This document shows positions 1 through 11,783 of a stretch of DNA of 64,000 nucleotides, in pieces. This DNA is from Marsupella aquatica (lineage: Eukaryota; Marchantiophyta). Both the position numbers and the translations under genes were made by a program. The stretch spans positions 7,378,001 through 7,442,000 of the forward strand of contig OZ316893.1 in the NCBI GenBank assembly GCA_973895155.1, written 5' to 3'. Positions within the stretch are counted from its first letter, which is position 1, and each line of letters begins with the position of its first letter. The notes under the pieces were generated by a model that was given only the letters and a program-made list of their open reading frames with translations, had not been told where the DNA came from and did no database searches.

Positions 1-1
1 G

Positions 2-3000
2 TTTGCAATTTGCCATGATGTCTTGTTACCCAGTGAAAATGTGTTGCCAGGAACTTGGAAGGAGGCAAAGAGGGTTCTATCATCCATTGGCATGGAATAT
101 CATATCATTCATGTTTGTGTGAATGACTGCATTCTCTATAATGTCAGCGCAACTGAGTGTCCAATTTGTCAAGAGCCTCGATATGAAACCAACATGTTGA
201 CCTCAAAGGTGCCTAGAAAAGTTGTTCGTTGGTTTCCTATTATTCCTCGATTGTTGCACATGTACCGATGTTCTGACTTGGCAAAATTGATGGTATGGCA
301 TAAGACACATCGATCAGAGGCCGGTGTCATGCGGTTGCCAGTTGATTTCCCTGCTCACAAGCATGTGGAGTCACAATGGCCAGAGTTTGCACGTGACCCT
401 CGTCATGTGAGGTTGGGGTTGGCATCAGATGGGGTGAGCCCACACTCCCTTGGAGGGAAAGGGCGCCCTACTTCGGTTTGGCCGGTGGTTGTTATGAATT
501 ACAACCTTCCCCCATGGTTGTCCATGAAAAATGGATTCTTATTGCTATCATTGATTATCCCAGGTCCATCTAAGGTAAAAAACATGGACACCTACTTGGC
601 GCTCTTGGTTGGGGAACTCCATAAATTATGGGGGGGTGTATGGGCATATGATGGTCGGACAACTACAAGAGGGTTACCACGTGTCTTCCAATTGAAGGGA
701 ATCATTATGTGGACCATGCATGACTATCCAGGTGAGTGGTATGGATTTGTATTTTTTTCATGTATTGGAGATCAAGTTTGTTTGGAAGGAAGTCCCTCTT
801 TAATTCTATGTACATGAACTTTTCAATTCCTTTGACTCTAATTGAGAATGTTATTTTGTGAGCAGGGTTTGGGTTTGTTTCTGGGTTCCAAACTCAAGGG
901 TACAAGGCATGCTCCACTTGTGGTCCAAGCCTTCACGATATGGCCAAGTACTCAAAATGGCTGCACAAGATAATCTACCTTGGTCATACCAAGTTTCTTC
1001 CACTTGGGCATCACATGAGGTCTGACCCCCTTTTGTTTTCAGACTTTGACATGATCAATGGTGATGAGCGTGAGATACCTGACCGCACAACATTTTTGTA
1101 TTGGAAATCCATAGGTGATAGGGTGGCAGACCCTGAAGATGCCATGGGATTTGATGGTAGTGGATTGACAAGGTGGAGTATACTGGCCACTTTGCCCTAT
1201 TGGCCTGAGTTGAAGATTCATCACTTGTTAGACCCCATGCATATAGAGGGAAATGTTGGGAAGGCTTTGATCAAGCACTTTTATGGGGAAAAGAATATTA
1301 ATTTTAGGGAGGCATGCCAGGATCTAGAACGACATCCGATCCAGATGTATGGATAATAGTTGATGAATCCACAGGGATGGAACATCGTCCTTCAGCTCCA
1401 TGGGTTTTGAGTGTTGGTGAAAGAAGAGAGTTTTGACAACGCATAGGGCAGATGCGGTTTCCTACAGGCTATGGTGCCAATCTACGTAAGGCTTTTGGGA
1501 TGGAGGACAGTCATAAATGGCCAATGTATCTCAAGACACATGACTATCATCGTTTACTACAACATATACTTCCTGTGGCAATCATAGGTTTGGGGAGTGA
1601 AGAAGTGCAAGACGCCCTTTGGTCACTGGGCACTTTGTTGAGATGGATATGCTCAAAGGAAATATATGAAGAAGAGATACCACGGATGGAGGTATTGGCA
1701 GCAGAGGTGGTATGCAAGTTGGAGAAGGCCCTCCCTCCTTCCTTCTTTGATTGTCAGGTGCATCTTCTCGTTCATCTTGTGAGGGAGGTTGCCATTGCCG
1801 GTCCGGTGCATTGTAGGTGGATGTATTGGCTGGAAAGGTATATGGCCATGTTAAAGGCTTATGTACGGAACCGTGCACGAGTGGAGGGGAGCATGGCAAC
1901 TGGATACTTGGCAGTTGAGAGTATGTTTTATTGTAGTAACATCTTAGCTACCATTGATCCTAGTTGTCCACACACTTGGATGGAAGAGAGGGAAGTGGAG
2001 GAGGACCGTTTAACAGGTGCAAAAAAAAACGCTTACCGCAGTGGAGTTGACACAGGTTAGTACTTTCATGTTGAGTAACAGCAATGTGATGGAAGATTGG
2101 AGAGAGTTTTATGAGGATGCAAAGAGGGAGAGTCATCGCCCAAGGATCTTTCCAAAGTTCCTTGAGTATATGAAGGAGAAAGCACTTCAGTTGGATGCTA
2201 TGGGTGGATTGCATGATTGAGGACTACCAAAGGAGGCAAAAAGTCTCCAGTCCTCTCACTAATCTAAAGGACTGCCAACGGCCAAGATTAGCACATCTTA
2301 GGTAAAAAAGGCTTCATGACACACTTCCACAAATGTTGGGCACACTTCCAAGAGGTAAGGACTTCCGAAAAGTGTGGACACACTTCCAAAAGACTTGGCA
2401 TGCAAGATCTAACCTTTCAATCTCAACTACTCAATCCTAGCCATCAAGGGATATATGGCACATTCAGTGCTCATGGACTCCTATTAAGTGCTCATGGAGT
2501 CCTTTCTTATGGAGAAAAAAGGACTAAAATGGTAGTCCTCAGTCATGCAATCCACCTATGGTGGCCCAAGGTGAGAATGTATCACATTTTCCAGATATGA
2601 CTCCTGAGGTTCGAACAATTGTTCATGGTCCTTTAAGACTTGTTCAGACCAGAACAGCAATGTGGACACAAGGGAGGCATTTCAGGATTTCTGACCTTGA
2701 TGAGAAGAGGGGAAGAACTTTTGATTGTGGAGTTCAAGTGCAGTTCATGCAAGATTCACAAAGTAGCCGTCATGACACTAATGTGATCAGAGATGTGGTG
2801 CCTCACTATGGGAAGATTGAGGAGATCTTGATCATATCCTATGATGCCGATTCCAAATTTGAAGAGTATGTCTTCAAGTGTAAGTGGTTCAAAATTCACC
2901 TGGTTGGTGATAATCACACGGTACTTCTTGATGAGTGTGGGTTTACTCGACTGAAGACATCAGCAACTAGCTTTCAACCATCTCATTGGCAAACATCTGA

Positions 3001-4445
3001 ACCATTTACATTCCCAAGTCACCTTGAGCAATGTTTCTATATTCCGTACCCACCAGACCCAGAGTGGTCAGTTGTTATACCGTATGTGCCAAACACGTTG
3101 ACGGACCAAACGAGAAGTGTGACAGGCTTCTCGTTTGGGCCACCCCAAATTTTTTATAAGTGTAAAACACAACGTGATACAAATCAAGATTTCCTACAAA
3201 ATCAAACATTTCAAAGCAAAAAAACAAAACATCCCAAATTTGGACTAGTGAATGTCATAAAATGAAGAAGTACGACATTTTGTATCATCAATTTCTATGG
3301 AGGCAATACAAAATATGATACAGAGTATCATATTTTACATTCCTTAACAACTAGACTTCAAAGCATGGCATACCCAATAGGGCATATTCCAAAAAGATAC
3401 CAACTGTGGTCAAGTTAACCCAAGAAGAATCCTACTATGGTAAAAGTAGGTGTTTTTGAGATGAGTTTTATTGTGTCCGCAAGAGTTTTGATCTGCGTAT
3501 CACGATTGTTCTTCCCCTCAAGGTTTTAGAGATGAGAAAAACTTTTAAGCAATTTTTGAGGATAGTGTTTTAAGTTTGAGAACATTGGTGATCCATGGAT
3601 CACAGATGGAATTCCCCTCATTATTTTATGGGTTTAAAAATGGATCATGCTTTTAACGGTTAGTTTTGTGTATGGACAGTAACCCATGATCCATGGATCA
3701 TGATTGGGATTAGGTTTGTTGGTTTTAACAGTGCAACAATATTGGTCCATAATTGCGGGGGTACAATTGATGTGTCTTAGTTAGCTTAACCAGTTCTGAG
3801 TTAAAGTAAATGACTGTGGGCTTAATTACGCAGTTACGTGGTAGCTCCCTAAACCTTGGCTTGACCTGATAGTCAAATTTGGAGTTTTGCGTGAATTTAA
3901 ATTTATAAATTGTTGTCATTATTTTCATTATCGCGTCAAACAACATTTGGGGGGGTTGCGCTGGCCAATTCCTCCACTGCATCCAAAATGTGATACATGG
4001 TATCACTTTTGGCATGTTAAAAGTTGAGTGCACTTTCTCTAATCATAAAAATTTTGATTTTTGTCAAAATCTTGAGTTTGGAAACCATTGCAAAAATTTA
4101 TCTAACACAATTTGTTTTTCCAAATATGAGGATTCTCGTCTCTAATCTCTCACTAAAGATGACATCCAGATTTTTAATCTCATGATCATTAGTTTAGCTC
4201 CAAAAACATCAATGGACGCAATGCAAAAACTGATCCATTTTCCAATTATTTTCAAAAAAGTTGATTTTGACCAAAAACTTCATTTTGTATCACCATTTTT
4301 TGCACAAACTGAACAGGTTTCTCGTTTGGTGGTCACACTTCTCGTTTGGTCCGTCAATGTGTTGCCACGGTCTTGTTCCATTATCTCAGAAAAACCTGAC
4401 ATTATTATTGTGTCAAATGGAGGAGAGGATGAGGACCAGGTTTGA
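2..4445 (+). pseudogene. TNP2-like (CACTA/En-Spm) transposase, 5'-truncated by the window edge and broken
   Basis: The reading frame is open from base 2 and matches plant TNP2 transposases (Transposase_21 family): LLPSENVLPGTW, NDCILYN, CPIC, then the catalytic-core-like stretch up to base 731. A GT..AG intron (732-865) follows; phase joins CCA-G to GG-TTT, giving PGFGFVSGFQTQGYKACSTC. Exon 2 continues to a frameshift near 1335-1342, after which the frame resumes (APWVLSVGERREF), meets a TGA at 1434-1436, and carries a DUF4218-like region (1452-2060, PTGYG onward). A second frameshift lies in an A9 tract at 2021-2029; the frame after it (to 2220) continues the domain. A DUF4216-like C-terminal region lies at about 2558-3091 and is interrupted by a nested element (3092-4363). 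Removing that element with one GCCA copy restores Y-V-P-R-S and a terminal stop at 4443-4445. The real protein start and the element's 5' end lie outside the window. Confidence 0.88.
3092..4363. mobile_element. Nested non-autonomous DNA transposon (1272 bp) inside the TNP2 C-terminal exon
   Basis: Terminal inverted repeats of about 32 bp begin at 3092 (AACACGTTGACGGACC...) and end at 4363; the complement of the right end begins AACACATTGACGGACC, and 26 bases from TTGACGG onward are identical. The 4-bp direct repeat GCCA flanks both ends (3088-3091 and 4364-4367). Further copies of the motif CCAAACGAGAAG occur just inside both ends (left 3106-3117 and inverted at 3127-3138; right 4338-4349 and near-copy 4318-4329), as expected for subterminal transposase-binding sites. 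The interior has no long coding frame; it holds two copies of the palindrome GATCCATGGATC (about 3590 and 3690). The superfamily is uncertain: a 4-bp duplication does not fit CACTA (3 bp) or hAT (8 bp). Excision with one GCCA restores the host reading frame exactly, which supports these boundaries. Confidence 0.85.
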
Positions 4446-5361
4446 TGCACTAGTAGTAAAACTTGTTGTGGGCCCAGAATTTGACCCTAAACTAACTATC
4501 ATGGTTTTATTTATATTAACATATTAATTTTCTTCTTTTGTTTTACAAACACTTAATTGGACTTTGAAATTTCATCTCACTATTATATATGCAACCCTAG
4601 CCGTTTCCAAAGCTATCCTCATGCATGCCACCTTTTTGAAAACCCTAGCTGTAACCTAAACACATGCATTCTCCATCTTGTAAAAAAACTCTCTCAAACA
4701 TTTCCATTCTACAAACTTTTCAAACAACTCTCTTTGCAAAACATTTTCAAGCTTGTCAAGAAGCAACTTCTGAACACTTTGTGAATAACACACCATCGGT
4801 AATTGTGATGTCAATGGGTTCTCAACTTTGTGAATCAACTGGCTTCGATAACTTTTGACTATTTATACTTCACAATATTGTGCGAAGCTAATAGGTTCAC
4901 GAGATATATTTGAGTACATTATTATCGCTAAATTATGAAACAAAAGAGATCCAAATGCAGTCGCGAGTCGCGGATCCACAAATACTTTGCAAGACGAATA
5001 GTATCTGAAAGAGTTGCGAATTCAATCCGATCTCAAACAAATTGCGAGGTATTTAGCTTCGCAACACTATGTTGCGAACCTTTGAGCATGGTTTATTGTG
5101 ATGCGTGTTTGATCACAAAATATCTGAAGTCGATGACATCGCAAGACCATCCCGGCGTAAAAACAAAGCTTCGCAAAAGGGGCCAATATGTAGTAGTAGT
5201 AGGACCTGAAAGCATTTGAAATAGAGTTAGACTTGAGATGATCTTTCAATAAGTTGTACATAACATTTCAAACTTTTAGTATTTGAGAACAAATGATCAG
5301 ATTTGCATTGATTTAGAATTAATTTCAAACAAGACATGACCAAAACTGTCAAGAAAGAGAA
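4446..5361. other. Gene-free stretch with a cluster of TTGCGA/TCGCAA motifs
   Basis: No coding frame here looks real. Between 4881 and 5176 the core TGCGA or its complement occurs about seven times (4881, 5014, 5043, 5058, 5071, 5139, 5170), including a hairpin with 8-bp arms TTCGCAAC (5058-5065) and GTTGCGAA (5071-5078) around a 5-base loop. In the surrounding AT-rich DNA such density of one CpG-containing motif is unusual. It lies just outside the block holding the RING-like, methyltransferase and transposase genes and could be a subterminal repeat region of that element, but no matching cluster was found on the other side. Confidence 0.35.
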
Positions 5362-6141
5362 TTAAAAATACATACATGCTCCATTGAGCTTGTCCATCCT
5401 CTTTTGTTCGCCTTCCTTTGCAGCATCTCCATTTTGAAGCAAAGGTCGCACTCCAACAGACACAAGCCAGTCTTTGTGGAAATTCTTTCCACAAGAAGGA
5501 ACTTTACAATGCAAAGCTTGTTTGGCATGTGAAAACATACAAATCATGTGATATGTATGTCCACAACTGGCCACCAAAATGTCATTCAACTTAAAACCAT
5601 GTCCACAAACAGGACAGTCATTGACTTCAATGAGCGGATTACAACCAGAGACATAAGATACTTCACTGTTGTAGTCAAGGCAGCGAACTACAGGTTGAGG
5701 ATAAAAGCAACTTCCACCTCCCTCTTTCATCTGTGTAAACTGCTGATCAACAAGGAGAATCTGGGCCATTATATCTTGTACTTTTTGTTTCTTGGCAGCA
5801 AGTGTAGCGAGAGAAACAATGACCTTACTGCTAGTTGTCTCACACTCCTTACGGCTGATGTTGAGCATGCTTAATGCAATCTCGTCACTCTTTGTGGCCC
5901 ATTCTAGCTTTTGTTGGACTTCACGGATCTCAGAAGGTGCTGAAACAATGCTAGAGGAATCTATGTTTAGTAGCGTTTGAAAACAGTCATTCTCACAAAT
6001 TTCTCCATCTCCAGCAAGTCCTGGTAAATCTCCTTGAAGTCCATGTTTTGTTATCAAATGATTCAGTTCTCTCACTAGTTCTAGTCTATGAGATTCAGAA
6101 TCAAGATAGTGTAGTATCACACTAGGGACATAAATAAACAT
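5362..6141 (-). CDS. RING-like zinc-finger protein exon (likely transposon-borne)
   Basis: A 259-codon frame. Its C-terminal part holds a RING-like zinc-binding pattern: C176-x2-C179, C193-x-H195-x2-H198-x2-C201, then C212-x4-C217 followed by W225. The wider spacing of the last cysteine pair departs from canonical RING (C-x2-C). Residues about 75-140 look helical, possibly coiled coil (EIREVQQKLE, AAKKQKVQDI). The frame ends just after a good donor (GGAGCAT at 5376, then gtatgt), and an acceptor-like CCCTAG precedes TGTGATAC near the 5' end, so this is probably an internal exon of a larger spliced gene whose other exons I could not place. It lies on the same strand as, and downstream of, the ParB-methyltransferase pseudogene. 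Function (ubiquitin or SUMO ligase-like, or transposon accessory) is inference only. Confidence 0.55.
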   Translation of the reverse strand: MFIYVPSVILHYLDSESHRLELVRELNHLITKHGLQGDLPGLAGDGEICENDCFQTLLNIDSSSIVSAPSEIREVQQKLEWATKSDEIALSMLNISRKECETTSSKVIVSLATLAAKKQKVQDIMAQILLVDQQFTQMKEGGGSCFYPQPVVRCLDYNSEVSYVSGCNPLIEVNDCPVCGHGFKLNDILVASCGHTYHMICMFSHAKQALHCKVPSCGKNFHKDWLVSVGVRPLLQNGDAAKEGEQKRMDKLNGACMYF

Positions 6142-7861
6142 CTAAGATCCAAAACTCGGTATTCGTTCCCATGGAAGAACATGTAAGGAATGATTTTCTA
6201 TGATTTAGCACTTATGAATGAATAAGGTAACAAAAACACAAAGTTGAGCCTTTTACTATGGTTGCTCAGCAAGGCATAGTTTTAAATGTCTGCTTGACAT
6301 TGTAAATAAAATTAACAAATAGAAACAATTAATAAAACACAATGAAAATCTTGAGGTATGGTGAGGGAGTTAGGAAACAACCAAGGTGACTCCTCAACAT
6401 AACTTCATTTGAGATGATTTAAGGTATTGAACTTGTAAGAACATTTCTGGAATGAAATACTTTACTGGGATGGTTGTTAGGGTGCCGTCTACACATCCGA
6501 ACCTTTCCTTCCGAGGTACTAAGTTAAGATTAACAACCAATCACTTCAGCATCCAATCGATACTTTGTGTCACAAATATCAAGCACCATCATCAACAACT
6601 TAAAGTCATAAGTAATTGGGTGATAACATTCTTTGCACCTCGTGCACAAGCAATGTTATGCCAAAAACATATGCATCAAGAACTCAAGAATGTATAGCCT
6701 TCACCAATTAAGGAATCTATCTCCACACATTCAAAAGATTCGTCAATCACAAAGTTTTACTTCTCTGGTCTGAAATCTCAATCATTCAAATACAAGGAAG
6801 GGGAAGAAATCATTTGTATTAAGTACTCATCAACAACATAGAGTGCTTGCTACAAATGGAGGTAACAAAGTTGCAGACTTGCAACTGAGCGCTCATGAAA
6901 TTTCTTCACACATAAAGTGACATAAACTCAACTACATATAGGGTGGCAGGAACTAAAGGGGAAAAGAGAGAATGAAAGGACATGCCCTTCCTAATCTCAA
7001 GGGTCAGGGGTAAAAGTAAAATAATAAAATCGTACTACAGAAGTACCCAAGGTTTAGTGAAATGTTCCTGGAATGAAAAGCTAACTAAAAGACATTTCAG
7101 GTGTTAACTATTGTAAAAGGGAATTTGGGGTAAAACTAATGAATAGGGGTTTTATCCAAATTTTAATTTCTAAACTAAAAGTCATAAAAAGGTGAGACTT
7201 TGCTGAAGTGGTCTCTGATGTATATTCTTCATGCTGACAAAATATGAGACTTTTCTGAGGTGCCTAAGTGTCTCAATAAAATAGGTAAAAGTGTTAAAAA
7301 TGTTACAAAAAACGAAAACCGAAAAATTTTCCAAGTGCTGGGCGCATGCGCGCATAAGTTCATAGGCGCATAAGCGCATTAGTGCTTTCGCGTCTATGAA
7401 GAAAACAACAAAACTAAAATATTTTTAACTTTCAAGCCACAGGTCGGTTTGAGTTGAGATTTTCAAGGTAGATTCTACTACATAAGGACTATCTCCTGGA
7501 AAAGTATGAGACTTTTCTGACTACTTTACCTATTTAACTAAAATTGCGTAAATCTATATGACTTAACTATGGTCGCAGTAGAGCTAATCTTGTTGGAGTA
7601 GCGCCGTGGAATCTGGTTGCTGAGCTCTGGTGTAGGTGTTGGTCTGAATAGCTTCTCGAATTACATCCATATCCTGAGTGTGATGCCGATAGAAAGGTAA
7701 GGACTTCCGCTGTTGTTCAAGATCAAGTACAGGAAGAAGCCTCCGATGTAGCATGGTATTAGGTAAAGTGTCCAGTCGATCTAAATGGTTACAAAAGGTA
7801 GCTATACTGCACCTTTGACTTAGAAAAAGTTCAAAATTTATAATTTTTCTATCATTTTTAA
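6142..7861. other. No gene recognised between the RING-like ORF and the next ORF
   Basis: This 1.7-kb stretch is AT-rich and has stops in all frames. The only local oddity is a GCGCAT-rich patch at 7342-7380 (GGCGCATGCGCGCATAAG and two further GCGCAT copies). It may be intron or degraded element sequence if the ORFs on either side belong to one gene; this cannot be shown from the sequence. Confidence 0.4.
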
Positions 7862-8320
7862 CTAATGTACTATATTACAATAGACTTTCTCTCGACCTTC
7901 TAACTGCATTTTGGACACCTGCAAAGTTGCCACATCAGTTGTGTACTGTTCTTGAGACTCTAGAACATTTTTCCTTGCCACGAGCAAAAACATCTTCAAG
8001 GTTGTTGATAAATCACCAACTCGAGAAATTTCTTCTTCTTTCCAATCTGGAATCTTGGGTAGGCTGATCCGAGTTGGACCTCCTAAGCAGCTGATCTTCA
8101 ATGGGATAATTGGCATGCTAGAATCGCCACTCTCCAATTTCACACGTGAAGGGCGCCTTGTGCCGCGAGTACCACATTTTCCAATTGCAAGCTGCTGTCC
8201 ACTTTTAGACTCTTCTTGGCCTACTGTACCTTGCTCTTTTCGTTCACGATTCAATGCCTTGGTTGTCTTCAGGTCAGTTGCATACCTATGACTATGCACA
8301 ACATATTTTGCCCAATCCAA
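7862..8320 (-). CDS. Unidentified ORF (152 codons), probable exon of a transposon-associated gene
   Basis: I do not recognise the family. The product is basic and hydrophilic in its first half (RNRERKEQ-like and RGTRRPSR segments), then has a short ordered-looking part (MPIIPLKI, PTRISLPKIPDWKEEE) and a helical C-terminus. The first codon is not ATG, and the frame extends upstream (RLLVQALDWAKYVVHS) toward a weak acceptor, so it is better read as an exon than as a complete gene. It lies between the RING-like ORF and the 3' end of the ParB-methyltransferase pseudogene, on the same strand. It could be a 5' exon of the RING gene; no splice solution was proven. Confidence 0.35.
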   Translation of the reverse strand: MDWAKYVVHSHRYATDLKTTKALNRERKEQGTVGQEESKSGQQLAIGKCGTRGTRRPSRVKLESGDSSMPIIPLKISCLGGPTRISLPKIPDWKEEEISRVGDLSTTLKMFLLVARKNVLESQEQYTTDVATLQVSKMQLEGREKVYCNIVH

Positions 8321-8647
8321 AGCTTGAACAAGAAGCCTTAAAGGATGGGTCTAAGGCCTTAATTCCTTTTTCCAAAAAATTATGATTTTTAGAAATGTAG
8401 TCCTAAAACAAGCAATAAAATCAGCATATTTGTTTGACATTCACCCTTTGCATTTTAAACTAGACTTTACATCAATGTTTGAGACAAAACATATTCAAAA
8501 CTTGATTTTCATAGAATTGACCTGTCAAAAACAATCATTTATATCATAGTCTAGGCTCCAAGGCCATTGACATCTCAAAACTTGCAAGTAAAGTCTACTT
8601 CTATGCAACTAAAACAACCCTAAAAAGTCTTACAGAAATATCCTCAG

Positions 8648-11600
8648 CTAATCATCTCTTGTTTCCTCAACACTTCCAACAACTCCTGAAGAGTCAAGTC
8701 CTATGATTTCCTCCTCTCCAACTCCTATCTCTAGTATTGGTAGAATGGTCTCTTGAACATCAACATCTAAATCCACCATGCCTTTGCCATCATCTTCCTC
8801 AATGTTGTCCACCAGGTTTAGAATTCTCCCTTTCAAGACACTACTCTGGCGTTCATCAATTTCTATAGCAACACAATGTCTTCCTTGTGCCAAAGAGGAA
8901 GACAATCCTGTGCCTGACCCTGAACAAATATCTAGCACCCAGTCTCCAACCTGGCTAAAGTGGGTAACTTCCCAATCCAATAACACTCTTGGCTTCTGGT
9001 AAAAGTTCACCATCTTATTGTCCCCGTTGTGTTTCAACTTATTGGTCACAGCTGGACACACAACCACATTATTTCGAGACTCATTAGTCTCAAAATTGAA
9101 ATGCTCCAAAGACCGTTTCCCATCCTGACTATGAAAGCCAATGGTGAAACACTCAAAATTGCTGTTAAGCCTTGCACCTCCTGCATTCTTAACATTGTCT
9201 TTCACCCTGCAAAAACCAAAACTTGCATTATGGATTTGTTTCAAAATCAAACATCGTGAAATCATGAACACCAAAAAAACATATTCACCTTTTGAAATGT
9301 TTCTTACCAAATACAATTCTGGAAACCACCATTACACTCAGCTTTCAAGACAGTCTTGACAGCATCATACTGGTCAATACTATGATGAATGATAATTCGC
9401 CAAAGATTTGCCTTGGTGACAACCTTGAAGGACTGAACCATCTTGGTCACCTCTTCCACACCCCATCCAACATTGTCTTCGTGAAGACAAGCAGTCATTC
9501 CAAACCCATAAGGAATATCTGCCAAAGCCAATGTGTAAGCTCGTGATGGGATTACCTCGTGCAACCTTTGAGCATCGTGTGTAAAGATATCATAGTACAC
9601 ATCCCCAAACTGTGGATGCTCAAAAGCATTAGGATGAAGTTCACTTCCCTGGGTCTCTTGGCAAGATTTCTTCATTGCCAACCAGTTCTGTGCTTGTGCA
9701 ATATGTGCATTGAACTTATCTGGGAAGGACTTCAACTCTTTGCTTTCTTCATTCTCTCCCTTCTTTTTCCGGGAGCTGCTGTCTTTCTGAGAAAACAAAA
9801 TTGGGTACATGAGATTCCTACATACTTAAGAATAAAACTATAAAACAAATGCTCAGTCAATCTCAAATAAACTTACCCAAGTCTGGAAGACAGGAACAAA
9901 ATTCTTCAGCACATTATCAGTGCAGTGTTCTGGGTACTTGGTTTTGCAATTCTTCCAACTCTCTTCGTGAAGACAGGTAAGAAAGGCTTTTTGAACTTGC
10001 ATTTGGAATTTGTGTCGTTGAAATTCCTGTCCCATCGCTTGAAGAGATAATTCCTTTGCCAAAACCCTTTGTAGCACTGGACAGATCAGGTCTGGATCTT
10101 TCAATGCCTGCATGTGTCTCCACTCAGTCAACTTCATATCCTCACATAGCATTTTAGCATCTCCAGACTTGGACATCTTTTTCTTGGTCTTATCTCCTTT
10201 CTGTCCTTTTATCTCACAATTCTCCCATCTGTCAAAGATCTGCCGTATGAAAGACCAAACAAGATCCTTACGAAATGCCAACTGAAATAAATTATCATTG
10301 GCATTCAGAACCTCAGAATCTTTACGTACACCCTAGTCCTTTAGATTGATTTCAGTGGCACACTCCTTCTTGAAATCAACATTTGATGATGATCCATTCT
10401 CTACAAATCGCATGTGAATGTAATTCACTCTTTGGATGGTGCTCATTTGTTGACAAAATTCAGAGTCTATATTATGACTCCAAGCTAAGTTCCTTGCTTC
10501 CTGGATAGACAGACCTACAAAGATCCAAGATTGCACTCTCCTGTACGACTTGTTGTTGGGAAATTGTAATGCTAGGTCTGCCTTTGCACAAGCAGAATGA
10601 TTTCCCCCAATCACGTAATAGTGGTAATCATTCTTTTTTGAGAAATCAAAATCAGCTCGAGTTGGGCACTCCTTGGGATCAACCAAGAGAACAAAAGGTG
10701 CTGCCAATGGACTAGCTCCAGCTGCTTTCATCCTTGTTGTCAACTGTGTAAGAAAGTAGGGCTGGATATGCCTTACTTGGTACACTGGCAACTCCAAAGA
10801 TTTCTCCCGAACAGGTGGGTGAAGTTGTGCAATGTCAATTGTGATTGTCTCCTCTTGAACTCCACACCTCATCAAAATCCCTTCCTGGTACACCACCCGA
10901 GCATCCATAGACATAGATTGAGCCTTCTGCTCCAGATGAGTGGGGACTTTTTCTAACGTCTGCTTCTTGGATTTTGGTGGACTTGGTCTTGCACCTTGAG
11001 AACCCTCTGGTCCACGTTTCTTTGATGAAGTCCGAGTACCGGCAGTGCCCTATGCTGATCCTCCAGTCACAGTTGTCCCCTCTTGTGATCTTGCAATTTG
11101 TGAACCAGCACCAGATATTGGAGATGTAACAACCATCTTTCTTGCTGGGACAGAACTCGGACGAGATCCGGAAGGAGCAGAAGAAGGACCAGACTTTGGT
11201 GGACGGGCACTGGCACTCTTCTCTGCTGCTTTTCGAAGAATCTCCCTAGACTTTCAAATTGCACTCTTCAATGTGCTGGCATGATGTTCAAACACAAAAC
11301 CAGCAATGAGCTCTGCAATCTCATTGTAGCTTTCTTCTGCAGACAGATTCTTCACCTTCTCAATAATCATCTCAATGTCATCAGGCAAGTAACAATGCGC
11401 AGCTCTTCCAGAAAATCTCTCACTATCAACTGCAATCAGTGTAGATGTCTCCTTTGTTGTGATAAGCATATTGAGGACATCAGCCCCTCGTCGAAAGACA
11501 TCAATCCGGCCATAATTCACCCAACCAAGACCTCCAGAAGGCAAGGTCTCGTAGATGCACAACATCAAAAAAGGCTTCTTCCACGATTCTGTACCCAATG

Positions 11601-11700
11601 ATATTGTCCAGGAAGAGTTTCCAAAATCTGTCAATGGATGCTCAACGAAAATAGCGTCTAACACCTTCTCCTGTGATTTTGGTTCAACCATTCTGACTTC
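8648..11700 (-). pseudogene. ParB-like domain fused to a beta-class DNA amino-methyltransferase, three in-frame stops
   Basis: Three exons join in phase: 11700-9877 (ATG at 11691), 9786-9308 and 9206-8648, with donors gtaagt/gtaaga and acceptors tctcag/ttgcag. A 5' non-coding exon ends at 11797 (AAG, then gtaaga), with intron 11796-11701. Domain order: an unknown N-terminal region of about 145 aa; a Pro/Ser/Lys-rich linker; a ParB/sulfiredoxin-like domain with YYVIGGNHSACAKADL (motif GGxHxxxA) and a helical follow-up; a helical region; then a methyltransferase with catalytic DIPY (ADIPYGFG) before the SAM-binding motif (DWVLDICSGSGTG and GRHCVAIEIDER). Motif IV preceding motif I marks the beta-class order seen in bacterial and phage N6-adenine or N4-cytosine methylases. 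In-frame stops at 11254-11256 (TGA), 11050-11052 (TAG) and 10333-10335 (TAG) interrupt an otherwise open first exon; each is one C-to-T change from Arg or Gln. ParB-methylase fusions are familiar in phages and bacteria, not as plant housekeeping genes. Confidence 0.85.
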
Positions 11701-11767
11701 CTGAAATCAAGTCCAACAATGCAAAGTCAGCTCTGTTTGTTTTTCAAGTTCAGTTGTAGAATTCAGG

Positions 11768-11783
11768 TTCATGATTTCATGAA
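11768..11783. repeat. Imperfect copy of the TTCATGAATTCATGAA palindrome
   Basis: TTCATGATTTCATGAA differs at one central base from the 16-bp palindrome found at 12850, 12909 and 17070. It lies in the first intron of the ParB-methyltransferase gene, just after the donor site. Confidence 0.6.

Noticed and set aside
4443-4460. CACTA terminal motif (GCACTAGTAG)
   Set aside because: It contains CACTA by chance, in the wrong orientation for a right end, with no matching left end in the window.
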